Assembly: GCA_015680685.1 (NCBI GenBank)
Contig: MNCI01029584.1
Span: 452,377 to 516,376, forward strand
From: Gnetum montanum
Taxonomy: Eukaryota; Streptophyta; Gnetopsida; Gnetales; Gnetaceae
DNA: 64,000 nt
Direction of reading: 5' to 3'
Under the pieces are notes generated by a model. The model did no database searches. It was not told the DNA's origin and saw nothing but the letters and a program-made list of their open reading frames with translations. Each line of letters begins with the position of its first letter. Position 1 is the stretch's first letter. Shown here piece after piece: positions 1 to 10,311 of this stretch. The position numbers and the translations under genes were made by a program.

Positions 1-768
1 CATAGTTTCAATTCCATTAATGAACATTGAATTATAAATTTTATTAAATGAAATCCGTAAAAAATAATCCTGAAGTATGACTTTTTTTCCTCAATATTAA
101 AAGGTCTAGAAGAAGATGGATGAGAAGTATTAATAACTATCATTAAAAAAAAAAGGTTTGGTTATTGTTGTTGAAGTTTCACCAAGTAACAAGGCTGGCT
201 TATTGTGGTTGAAGTTTCACCAAGTAAAAGATGTGACATGTATTTTGCTGCGTATCCTAAGGTGAGTGGAAAGCTCGGAAAGAATAATTGTTTCTATTTT
301 GTGATTATTTGCTATTATTCTTTTCATTTAACAATTGCCAATATTGGCTTGGATTCTGTGATTAAACATTTTATTTCACAGGCTTCCTATGCTGCAAATA
401 TTCCCCAAATGAATGAAGATTAGCCAAAATTTAAACCGCTGGTCTAGACAGAAAATTTAAAAAATATCGTGATAGTTCAACACTAATAATTCTGTAATTT
501 TTTTGGTATATCAAATTGGAATTCTGAGCTACTTTTTACCTTAGAGTTTAAACATTCATGGCTATAATTTACCTAGGAAGTAAATTCTCAGACTAAGTTA
601 CTAACCTAGGTTTCTTTAGGACTGACCTGATGGTATAAATTTTTTCTAATTAATATAATAGGTCTGCTCAGTAAACTCCATCTATTCACTCATGTATATA
701 GATTTTGACATTTGAAGTAGTTTTATTTGTTTTATAAAACAAACTTATCTCTTGGATGCCATTAACAG
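1..768. other. Upstream flank or intron before the NB-ARC exon; no TIR domain
   Basis: AT-rich sequence with no convincing coding region. I looked for the TIR domain expected in front of a TIR-type NB-ARC exon and found none in any frame. The stretch ends in a splice acceptor (AG at 767-768), so it is probably intron, with the TIR exon further upstream, or the TIR exon has been lost. A short imperfect direct repeat lies at 155-190 and 193-228. Confidence 0.6.
155..228. repeat. Imperfect 36-38 bp tandem duplication
   Basis: Two adjacent copies (155-190 and 193-228) share the core TTGAAGTTTCACCAAGTAA and the preceding TTATTGT. They differ by a few substitutions and a small indel. This looks like a local replication-slippage duplication with no evident function. 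Confidence 0.7.
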
Positions 769-1891
769 GGAACTCTGTTCGACCATTGTTCAAAAAGTAT
801 GTCAAGAACTTGATGTTGGGTTGGTTTATACACCTCAAAATGTAATTGGAATACAGAGCAAACTAAGTAACATCAAGGATGATATAATGAAGCGGCGTGA
901 GGAGAACTTTTCTGTTACATCAGTCGAAATAAGTGGTATTGGTGGCATTGGCAAAACCACTTTTGCAAAACTCCTTTATAATCAGATATGCTGTCAATTT
1001 GAGAGGTATTGTTTTATTGAAGATGTTAATGGACTTGTAGAAAGGAATGGCACAAATGCAGTCCACAAGGAGCTTATTAATAAGCTCTTCAACTATGATT
1101 CAAGTTGTAGTAAAACCGATGCAAAGGAACTTCTAAAAACAAGGTTGCAAAATAAAGATATTTTAGTAGTGCTGGATAATATCAATTCAGATAATTGTCT
1201 GAGTACTGTATTCATTGAAGATGATGTTACTCTTCGTGCTACCAGCACTATTATTGTAACTGCCAGAGAGAGTGGAGTTTTAAAGCACGATCCTAAGATT
1301 GCCAAGTACTGTAAAAATTTGATTTTGCTACAACTATCCGAGTTGAAATTTCAGGAATCCAAGGATATGTTTTGTCATTATGCATTTGGAGGAATAGAGT
1401 TCATGGGTAGCCGATTTGATAAGTTGACAGAAAACATTGTCAAGAAATGTGATGGAATTCCTTTGGCATTAGCTTTATTTGGGAAACATGTTTATGGAAG
1501 AGATCTTGCATTCTGGAAAACCTTCTGGATTATGATAGAATATTCATTGCCCCCTGATCTAAAGAAGATATTAAGATTTAGCTATGATAACCTGAATACA
1601 GAGCTGGAGAAACGTTTGTTCTTGGATGTAGCCATTTTTCTACGTGGGGAAAAGGTTGACTTGTTAAGAAAACTTCGGGGTAAGGAGGACGAGGACGATG
1701 CTCGAGTTTCAATTGCTCTCAATAACTTAGAAAGTAAACTCTTGATTGAAAAAAGAAATGGATTTCTTTGGATGCATGATTTGCTTGTGGATCTGGGAAG
1801 GACAATTAATGGAGATGAGAGTTCTTGCCCCTCTTGTCGTAGCCGCTTGTGGCATCCTTCTGATGTAAGAGAAGTATTATCTGATGACAAG
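769..1891 (+). CDS. NB-ARC exon of the TNL gene
   Basis: The ATP/ADP-binding switch module. Counting residues from an upstream in-frame codon at 752, the visible motifs are P-loop GIGGIGKTT (residues 62-70, about nt 935-961), kinase-2 ILVVLDNI (137-144), RNBS-B TSTIIVTAR (165-173), GIPLAL (235-240), RNBS-D FLDVAIFL (290-297) and MHDLLVDLGR (341-350). All key residues (P-loop Lys/Thr, kinase-2 Asp, MHD His/Asp) are intact and the frame is open throughout, unlike the retroelement genes nearby. The exon starts after the acceptor at 767-768, taking only the last base of a split codon, and has no plausible ATG of its own, so an upstream exon is required. It ends at the AAG before the GTATAA donor at 1892. 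Confidence 0.92.
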
Positions 1892-4800
1892 GTATAATTC
1901 TTTTGTGGTTATTTATTTAGATTTCATTTTAAGTGATTTTTTTGACCAATGAACAAAGTCAATATGAAATCCAGGGAACAGATAAGGTGGAGGCATTAAG
2001 CTTAATCTGGAAAGGCTCTGCAGTGTTAGATGAAGATGAAAATGGTGAATCATGTGCATGGTCTGCTGATGCATTCTCTAAAATGTCTTCATTGGAATTT
2101 TTGATTCTTGATGGTTATTGCATTGAAGGTATTTGCCCTTCAATTTTTAAATTTTATTGGGTAATAAGAATGTTTTGTAATTGCTAAAACAACTTCGCAT
2201 AGAAATATGTCATGGCTATGATTTGAATGAGGCGGAGCAGTTCATGATCTTTGATTGTTTTGTTGTGTTTTATTATGAAGGTGATCTTTCTAGTTTGTCC
2301 AAGAGTCTGTTATGGCTTAAATGGGAGAATTTTCCATTTGAAAGCATACCAAGGACGTTATCCTTGAAGCGTCTGCGTGTCTTGCACTTGTCGGGCAGAA
2401 GGGTGAAACACTTATGGGAACGTTCTCCAAAGGTGAGGCTCTTACCAAGTATTTGTCCAAAGTTAGAAATTCAGATACCCCATCCTTACCAAAATGTAAT
2501 ACTTTTCTTTGGAAAGGAGGACCCAGTAAACCTGCGGCAACTTACCCTTGATAGATGCCAAGGGCTACAAAGGCTTCCAGAATTCACCACAAAGTTCAGG
2601 CAACTGTCTCGCTTACAATTTGGTGACTGCCCATCTCTTAAAGCCATTCCAGATTGCATAGGCCTGTTGAAAGGACTGAAGCATTTGCTAATTTTTAGCT
2701 GCACGAATTTAAATGCACTTCCGGAAACCCTGGGAGATTTGACCAACTTACGTGAGTTATTGGTTCAATCCTGTTCCAAAATAAAGTTAATGCCATCATC
2801 ATCTGGACGCCTGCTGCAATTACAGAAGTTGGAACTCTCTGAGTGCCGTGCTTTGGAGCAGCTCCCAGAGAACCTTGGTGATCTTCAAAACCTTAGCACC
2901 TTCTGGGTGATGTCTTGCAGCAAACTCAAATCCTTGCCAACGTCTTTTAGACACTTGCGGCAAATCAAGTTTCTACATTTGGATGGATGCCAGAATTTGG
3001 AGATTACAGACTCTTGTTTTGAATACATCACTTCTCTTCAGAAAGTAAGTATTTGGGGCTGCAAAGTACCAAAATTTCCTTGCCAACTGACTCAACAAAA
3101 CCGCCTGCAATATCTGGATGTGCGTAACATCAGTGGCTTCAGCGCTGTCAATTTGCCTTCCCCGTTTCTTTGTGGAGTGGAAGAGTCGGTGAAGAATATG
3201 AAAAATCTAGGTGAATTGCGTCGTCTTTCATTAAGAGACCTTCCATTCCCTCAATTGCCACAATTCATGGACCATCTATCGAGTCTCTCTGAATTGGAAC
3301 TGGACAACTGCATGAATCTACCGCAACTGCCACAATCCATGGGCCATCTATCAAGTCTCTCTGAATTAGGACTGCACACGTGCTGGAATCTACAGCAACT
3401 GCCACAATCCATAGGCAGCCTTTCGGGTCTTGAATTTTTATCCCTTTCAGAGTGCCCGGATCTACAAGAGCTGCCTGCGTCTATAGGAAACCTTTCACAT
3501 TTGAAGATGCTGCGGGTGAGTTGTTGCTGGAATTTACAGGAGCTTCCCACCACCATTTGCAAGTTACATGAGTTGGAGAATTTGAGAATTGAACATTGCT
3601 TTGCTTTGAAAGGATTGCCATCTAACCTGGGAAATCTATCTAAGATAAAATACCTGACAGTGGAGGATTGTTGGATGGTGGAAACTGTCCACTTGGAGGC
3701 CATGCTGCACCCTGTGCGTCTTCATGTTAGAGGTTGCGTCAATCTCAGGAGCATTGTGGGGCATCTTAGCGATGTTGAAATTCGTGGGTGCCCGAACCTC
3801 AGACACATGCAAACCTATGCCAGCGGCGCTAACTCTTCGACAAGGCTCATCATAGAGGGCTGTGAGCAGCTGCCATTTCCTGATACCCTTCTTGGTCAAC
3901 CGCATAAGTTTGTTGAGATATTATCCCTCTCGCTCAACGATGAGTTTCTCAAAAGACATGACATTAATTTTGAGGTAATTATAACTTTCCGAACAGTCGT
4001 TCCTTTATAGCTCCTATTCTGTTGCTGTGTAGTGTATATTTCACTGCTCTTGGATTATTGCAGAACTTAGCAGCAGCCTGGATGCGCAAGTTGGAACATT
4101 TGGGGGAGAATTTTGATTCCGAGCAAGCATTGAATTCAAAGGCGAGTCCACTTTTGTTTGAAATGGTGCATCGAAGGTTGCGGGATATCTGGGCAAAGAG
4201 GGAAGACGAAAACCGCTCATTCAGATTTTTCCAGTTCAAACGTCCTCTCCAAGGCTACAAGGTTCCGACGGTCGGTGACCAAGCCTTTGAATCAGGAGAA
4301 TTAGTTACGCGCTTACCTGACGCCGTTGAAGGAGGTTTACATATGTTCATGCAGCAGAGTTTATGCCGATGATTTTGCAGATAATATTCCCCTGCCTTTT
4401 TCTTGCTTTCCTTTTAACGTGCATTGGAAGCCCGTGAAGGCCTGCTATGAGTTTGAGCAATTGTCTGGGAAGCAATTTCGGGGAAGCAATCCATTTTGGT
4501 ATATTTGTCTGGAACTTCGAATCAGGTAACAAAACACAAACTGGATTCATAAGAATGCTAGAACATAAGGAAAGTCGCTATCCTCAGTACGGAGCGTTTT
4601 TAGAGGGAGGATGGGTGATTTGGATTCCTATGGAAGCGCACCAGCAAAGAAATAATAATATTTTTGCGGCAGAGGTGTACAGAGCGTTTTATTCAGAAGT
4701 CAAACGCCAACGCTTACTGTCTCGGGCATGGAGTGAACTACCTTCTCAGCTCAATCTCTTCCAATTCTCGGCCCTGGACATTGCAAACTGCAAAATAACA

Positions 4801-5137
4801 AAAATCTACCGTCACTGTAACACTTGTATCATGGTGAACACTGAGCAAACATATTTGTTTTATTATCATTCAAAAATGGAAGTGTTTTATTATATAATCA
4901 TGTTCTATTAGTAGTTGTTACATTGACCTTGATTTGCGTTATTCCTGGCAGGGAGAAGAGATGGGTTTGACATGGAAGCGAAGGATGTGCCTCTTTGAGG
5001 ATGATCATGCATTAACGTTCCTCCGAAATGCAGATAAATTCGGTTGTGTGGTGTTCAATGTATTTGAATGTGAGTTGCAAAAGGTGTGCAACCTGTATGA
5101 AATGCATATTTCTATTTCCATATCAAGGAGAGGGCAG
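769..5137 (+). CDS. TIR-type NB-LRR disease-resistance gene, 5' partial, C-terminus frameshifted
   Basis: This is an intracellular immune receptor of the plant NLR class, which senses pathogen effectors and triggers cell death through its nucleotide-binding switch. Exons I can place are 769-1891 (NB-ARC), 1975-2128 (linker), 2281-2432 and 2517-3974 (LRR) and 4064 onward (C-terminal). Introns are 83, 152, 84 and 89 bp, with GT/AG borders and matching codon phases. The NB-ARC motifs are of TIR class: the kinase-2 motif has no trailing Trp and the RNBS-D is FLDVAIFL. No TIR exon is visible, so the gene is 5' incomplete in the window. Coding-looking sequence after about 4345 needs two +1 frame changes, so this is either a pseudogene, an unrecognised splice pattern or sequencing indels. 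The LRR style (long runs of LPxxLGxLxxLxxLxLxxC) is like conifer TNL proteins. The end at 5137 is a guess at a donor site. Confidence 0.85.
1975..2128 (+). CDS. Linker exon between NB-ARC and LRR of the TNL gene
   Basis: A short exon encoding about 51 residues, beginning GTDKVEALSLIWKG and ending near FSKMSSLEFLILDGYCIEG. A small exon of this kind (G-T/x-x-V-E-A/G-L-S-L followed by F-x-K-M-x-x-L-x-x-L) is typical of TIR-NB-LRR genes between the NB-ARC and LRR exons. The acceptor AG at 1973-1974 is in phase 0 with the previous exon. The donor after 2128 leaves one base, completed by GT at 2281-2282 to give Gly. Confidence 0.85.
2281..3974 (+). CDS. Leucine-rich repeat exons of the TNL gene
   Basis: This is the recognition domain of the receptor. 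It begins GDLSSLSKSLLWLKWENFPF, the usual start of the LRR part in this family, and continues with a long series of leucine-rich repeats with consensus LxxLxxLxLxxCxxLxxLPxxLGxL. A probable phase-0 intron lies at 2433-2516 (GTGAGG...GGAAAG). It is 84 bp with no stop, so its retention would only add 28 residues. Two adjacent repeats at 3261-3404 are nearly identical 72-bp copies. The exon ends at 3974 before a GTAATT donor. The frame is intact over about 1.7 kb, indicating selection or recent loss of selection. Confidence 0.9.
3261..3404 (+). repeat. Tandem 72-bp duplication adding one LRR unit
   Basis: Copies at 3261-3332 and 3333-3404 differ at roughly a dozen positions and each encodes one 24-residue repeat (core GHLSSLSEL / DHLSSLSEL followed by LPQLPQS or LQQLPQS). 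The length is exactly one LRR unit, so the reading frame and solenoid register are preserved. This is the usual way NLR recognition surfaces are expanded. Confidence 0.9.
4064..5137 (+). pseudogene. C-terminal (post-LRR) part of the TNL gene, frame broken
   Basis: The acceptor TTGCAG at 4058-4063 continues the LRR frame in phase 0 (NLAAAWMRKLEHLGENF...). Good coding sequence then appears in three successive frames. The first runs to a stop at 4370-4372 (ends MFMQQSLCR). The second runs from about 4357 to 4529 (VYADDFADNIPLPFSCFPF...). The third runs from about 4515 to 4740 (TGFIRMLEHKES... EGGWVIWIPM). A further exon begins after AG at 4950-4951 (EEMGLTWKRRMCLFEDDHALTFLRN). Each frame change is +1. 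I recognise this as a post-LRR domain of TNL type but cannot match it confidently to the classic C-JID. The breaks may be real disabling indels, unrecognised short introns or sequence errors. Confidence 0.55.
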
Positions 5138-5200
5138 GTGTGTGTAAGAAAAAGAAAATTGCAGCAAAGTGTTTCCGATTTGGGCAAGCAAGATGGCATT

Positions 5201-5420
5201 CTTCAAGGAAAAGCTTTTGATTTGAGATCAGCAGCGGCCGTCAACATGAGGAAGGAGAATCTATCGTATTACCTTGTCAACAAGAGAGCAGTTGTTCCTT
5301 GGGGAGAATGGCATCCTGCCATGCCCGGTCTGCCTCCTTCGATTTGAAATCAGCCGCGGCTTCTTCAACGAAAAGCTTTCGTTTTGAAATCAGCGGCAGC
5401 TGTCAACATGAGAAGGAGAA
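5201..5420. repeat. Dispersed duplication in the 3' end of the TNL locus
   Basis: Sequence at 5201-5258 recurs with few changes at 5363-5420 (shared blocks AAAGCTTT, GAAATCAGC/GAGATCAGC, GTCAACATGAG, AAGGAGAA). A partial third piece (GATTTGAAATCAGC) lies at 5341-5354. The duplication falls in or just after the last coding exon and may have created a false tail to the gene. Confidence 0.7.
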
Positions 5421-5430
5421 CGAAAAGGTT

Positions 5431-6619
5431 TTATGGTAGCACAAAGTTCAAAGAATAATTTTTAAAGGAAATGTTAGTCAAATAGGTTGTACAGAAGCAA
5501 TATTTAGTACAGAAATATTAGAAAAAGTCATAATTGAAAGAGATGCAAAAATAGGAGTTACTAGAAGATTTCAAAGTTAAAAGATAATATGTATATGCTA
5601 TCTTGTTTCTTGCAAGGTTGTTGCATGAGTTATTTTTTAGTATTAATTACAAAAGCAATACAAGAACAATTTTTAGAAGAATTGAAAAAAAAAAAAAAAG
5701 GTGGCACAAGTTGGAATACATAAAAAAACAACATTTATTAGAGAGGTTCTAGGTTAAAAGATAAACTCCATATGACATCTTTTGGAAGTAAGGTTGTATT
5801 TGGAGGTGTAACCTAGTTGTACTAGTAATGCAACTAATTGTTATAGTGAATAAGTTCTCTAAGTTGGTGTGCCTAATGATTAAAAAAATTTTATTGATAA
5901 TTGAAATCATCTAGGTTGATGTTCAGTTGTAGCAATCTCTTTGATAAGTATATTTATTCACAACTATTCCCTCTCTTGAGAAGATTAAAAACCCCTAATT
6001 CTATAATGGTCAAGGCACAAAAAAGCTTTGAAGAGTTTGCGCAAAAACGAAAAACATGCATGACATAATAAAATACAAAGCTTGCTAAATTTGTTTACAC
6101 CCTCAAACTATGTAAAAATTAAAATAATAAAAAAAAAGTAACCAATGACAGCATCATCACCAAAACTAAATTATTTCATTCACTCATTCATTTAATCATT
6201 TAAAATGAGCAAGATTATTCTTACCAAAAGCTAAAGATCACATGTGTGGCTTGAATAGCATTTGGCCTCGGATGGATATTAGCATTTTCAAAATTAAAAA
6301 CATTTCTAGCACACTATCATTGATAAAGAAGACATGGGAGCAATGTTTTAATGTAATGCATCCTCCATTTCTCCCTCATCAATGGCCTAACCTTGATAAC
6401 ATCGTTCATAGTTGAGTTCAACCTCACAAAAATACCAATAAGAATTTGAAGTTCTCGCCAAAATTCAAGTACTTTTTATAACATTGAAAAAATTACTTGT
6501 TTTGTATCTCCTCATGTAGACCACATTGTAAGCACTTGTCATCATTAATTATGCTTTTATGTTTAAGTAGCTCCTTCACTACTAAACAACCATGTAAATA
6601 TTTAGAAAAGAAAACTTAA
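5431..6619. other. Intergenic AT-rich DNA, nothing recognised
   Basis: No open frame of useful length, no LTR match to other parts of the window and no RNA gene were seen. There are several A-runs (for example around 5685-5699). Confidence 0.6.
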
Positions 6620-6773
6620 TGTTTTTGCAAAAATGATTTTTTTATTCCTACAAGGACACCTCCATGAATTAAGTGTTAAGATACATAGCGTGTGGTTGTA
6701 AATGGTCTTCAGATTGATGCAACCTTCGATAAATCAACGATTATGAAATAGAGGGGCATGAATGTAACACCTC
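6620..6773 (-). repeat. Truncated LTR fragment of family F
   Basis: About 150 bp matches the start of the LTR at 29183 (shared blocks ACAAGGACACCTCCATGAA, AGTGTTAAGATAC, AAATGGTCTTCAGATTGATG). Similarity stops near 6774, where sequence beginning TGTAACACC, itself LTR-start-like, takes over. Confidence 0.75.
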
Positions 6774-6794
6774 GCCCTACTGCACCTAGTTAGG

Positions 6795-7687
6795 TGATGA
6801 GCGGTGAGGTACCCCTACGCTCCACCATACGAATCATGGGCATTCATGTGTGACTCGGTTGAATTCCGCAGGTTGCAAGCACTTACGTACACAGGATTCT
6901 AGCCAACAAAACCTTAGAACAATTGTTGTATTCTCAATCTCACCTGTGATATTCTAAAGCGATGGTTGAGTGAGATTGAGGCAAATGATATTTTTTCAGT
7001 TTTCTTTTTATCTTTAAAGGTCTAATTCTTTTAATGTAGGAAATGGGAAGTTGTGTAATTTGGAATTGTTCTACTCTATCACTTCACTCTCCCTAGCATA
7101 AGCAACCGATCCCATCCTCCGTGCACATCCTAAGCATATCCTAACCACTGCTGGGATACTAGACATTAAGCGTCACTAGGTTACCAAGTGTCCGATATAT
7201 GTTCGAGATGGTTGTGCCTATGGTTTTCATAAAATATGAAAAGGACAATAATCATAAAGCGTTAATAATAAAGGACATGGGAATGCTTAAAATGTGGAAA
7301 TATTAAAGTGTTTTAATGCTTAAGTAATTAAATCCAAATGCTACAAGGAATGTTCAAAAAGCTCGTCTTTATTGCTACTCACACTAATGGGCTTAGGTAC
7401 ATTAGCACTCGAATAAAGAGTCGTACACCTTTCTCACATCTACTGTGGGCACTTGGAAAATATTCTAACTTGTACAAAAACAAACTGCAAGAGCTTCGCT
7501 ACAATTAACTCAAAAGATGTCATAAATGTTGTGGGTGTGTGCATATTTATAGCAAGAGACAGACTCTGCGTTAACGAGGTCATGTTAACACATGGAGGGA
7601 TACGTCGATGGGGTCACATCACTGCAGCCACATCAACGAGGCTCCATTAACACGACCCAATTGACGTATCAACTGAACACTTCATCA
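6795..7687 (-). mobile_element. Solo LTR H (Athila-like family)
   Basis: Begins TGATGAGCGGTGAGGTACCCC and ends TTCATCA, the same terminal pattern as the LTRs of A-E, in minus orientation. It contains the AATAAAG polyadenylation-type signal (as its reverse complement) and a TATA box (GCTATAAATATGC on the minus strand, about 7541-7554). No internal domain follows on either side. The flanks TTAGG (6790-6794) and TTAAG (7688-7692) match at 4 of 5 positions, as expected for a target duplication left by LTR-LTR recombination. The U3 uses a GTCGATG/GTTAAC-type motif rather than the GATATCGCG repeats of A-E. Confidence 0.75.
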
Positions 7688-10311
7688 TTAAGGTAGAATG
7701 ATGCCTAGGATCACTAGTACTAACACAACGGAAGCATGATAAACTAAGAAACTAGTGGTGCATGAAAATACATTAAGAATAAATCACTTAGTGTATATAT
7801 ATTTTGGAAGGTTCAATTGCACAAAAATCCATGCCAAACCAAAGGCTAAGCATACATTTTAATTTTAAAAAAAACTATATGTCTCTACATAAACCAAAAA
7901 TCTATATTGCTCTCATAGGATGCAAAACATAAACATCATCATATACATAAGAGTACAACGAGGGTCATACAAATATGAACAATCCACAATACTATACACA
8001 AAAATATACATAAACCAATCCCCAAAGATTTCCTCTCCTCTACTTTCTCTTAAAGTTCACCTACATCCTTGTAGCTTCCACTTGTAACTAAATAAAGTTA
8101 ATATAAAACTAAGTAAGAATCCTTTACACTTTGCTTGCTAGATAGTTAACAAGTGCTGCATTGAAGGAGAAGAATGGGGTACAAGGCAACTTGCATCAAT
8201 TGTTAGTCTTGCACATGCTCTATTCAACACATATACATACGATTTTGCACATAGCACCAACATAATCCCTACTAAAGAAAGTAGATAGCCATTACATAGT
8301 CATAGAGATACTATTAGACAATCAATCATATATGCATCTTCACTATCATGTCCATGTTTTCATACCTATTCCATCCCATCAAGTAACACATGAACTACAC
8401 AATGATAGATTAATCATAAGATATATTATCGATGCTATGATCCATAAACCAATACCATTATATACACAACCCATGTGGTTGCTAGCGTATCCACACTCAC
8501 TGTAGCATGCGAAACATTGTCATGAGTACTCATAATCAATCACTTACTTGCAGGTTTTTTATTAGTCTTTTATTTACACAATTAGTGCTAGGGTCTACCA
8601 ACATGTGACCTGCAACGACTAGCCTTTTGAAGAATTGGCTATAGTGATGAACACACCTATGCCACGTACTAGCCGTAGGGATGAACACACCTACATTTTC
8701 CCACTCTTAAGATGGGGCATGAGACAGGTGCCTCATTGATGCATCACAGTGGGGATCAATCCACAACTAACTCTAGGGTGCATTATCATTAACTAGTCCC
8801 ATGCTAGCACCACCCATCAATGATTGTTACAAGTGTTGTTGCAGCGACGTACAACTCCAGGCTAGCTTAAGCTAACACATGTTGCAAGTAGAACACATCC
8901 AAAACAAATAGAACATTACTACATTCATCCATACCTAATAGTCACATTCATTTCATGAAAACAATATCACAACTTGACAAAACAAAATTTTGCACTACAA
9001 TCATACTTCTTGAACTACATATAGTTTCGAAAAAATGACCTCGTTTATAACCTCTAAGATGATGTATGCCAAAAGAGAAAACAAATTTCATAATTAAAAA
9101 GTACATCTCAAGAAGATCCCAATGATACTAATTTCACCTCAATTAGACTCTTGGAATCAAAGTGATGTGTGTTTAAAGCTTAATTAATTAAATAATAAAT
9201 AATAATATTTAATTATAACCAATGATAATTGAAACTCCTAGAATCTCCCACACAACAATAGGCCCATAAAACTATAATATTCCAACAATGCTAGTCTCAT
9301 CAACATCACATCTAATATTTCACAAGTCCACATCATTTCATATATCACATATTTATTAATAAACAATCCACAACCAAAGTCGTAAAATTTTGAGAAATCT
9401 ACAAAACAACATGGCCAAGCTCAATATTTTAACTATCTACCCCACATGCCCACATTGCAGGATCATATACACTAATTGGACATAAAAATACAGGGAAAAA
9501 GGTAAAGACAATTTGTCAATTAAAATTGTTGCAATAGAAAATATGAAACAAGCATAAATCCTAAAAAATCTAGCAAAACTTTGTTTTGCTCCAAACAAGT
9601 TTCGCACCCACATAGATATGACTACAAAAATCCCAAATCCAAGATTAGAGTAAGCAAAAGCCATCCATAAAGCTAAAATTCTAAAAAAGAATCGAAAAAA
9701 AAAGATAACCTAAAAATGGAAAAGAGGAAACTCAAAATCAGATTCCATTTCTATCAAAACAAAAATCCTAAAGCCCAAATTCTTATCACATGTAGTGTAA
9801 GAGGTGATGGAAGGAAAAACATGTTCTTTTATTTTTTTAAACAAAAACTATGCTTAATTCATGTGCTTTGAAAAAAAGAAGGAAAGTTTCTTTGAAAAAT
9901 AGAAGAGTTAGAGAATTTCTGAAGGCATAGAGGAGAGAGAAATAACAAATTTGCATAAAGGATGAGATCATAGGAAAATTTCTTAAGGTAGAAGATGTGA
10001 GGNAGTCGAAAGGTTGAAAAATCTTCATGGTAGGGTAAGGGAAAAATTTTCTAAGGGCTATGGAAGTTAGAAAATTTTATATGGCATGGAATTAGTGTGG
10101 AGGAGTTAGAAAAGTTTTCTAAGTTTTCAAGGTAAAATCGAAGCTTCAAAATTTTCCAAGGCATGAAAAATTGAAAGCTAAGTGTAAAGAAAATATTAGG
10201 ATCATTGATTGTGCTTTAGCCTATATGTTTTTGCTAAATGTGATAGATCTATGATAAAATGTGCTTACATGAATATTTGCATGGGAATTAAGAACTATGG
10301 GATAGGAAACT
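7688..10311. other. Gene-free, LTR-like or internal non-coding retroelement DNA
   Basis: No coding frame beyond chance and no second copy in the window. Composition (runs of short CA-rich phrases, LTR-like language, sequence beginning TGTAACACC just before H at 6774) suggests an LTR or untranslated region of another Gypsy element interrupted by H. A single N sits at 10003. I cannot place its right end; A is inserted at 10312. Confidence 0.4.

Noticed and set aside
205-423. 72-codon frame upstream of the NB-ARC exon, considered as a TIR or leader exon
   Set aside because: No TIR motif, overlaps a tandem repeat, and shows no phase match to the acceptor at 768.
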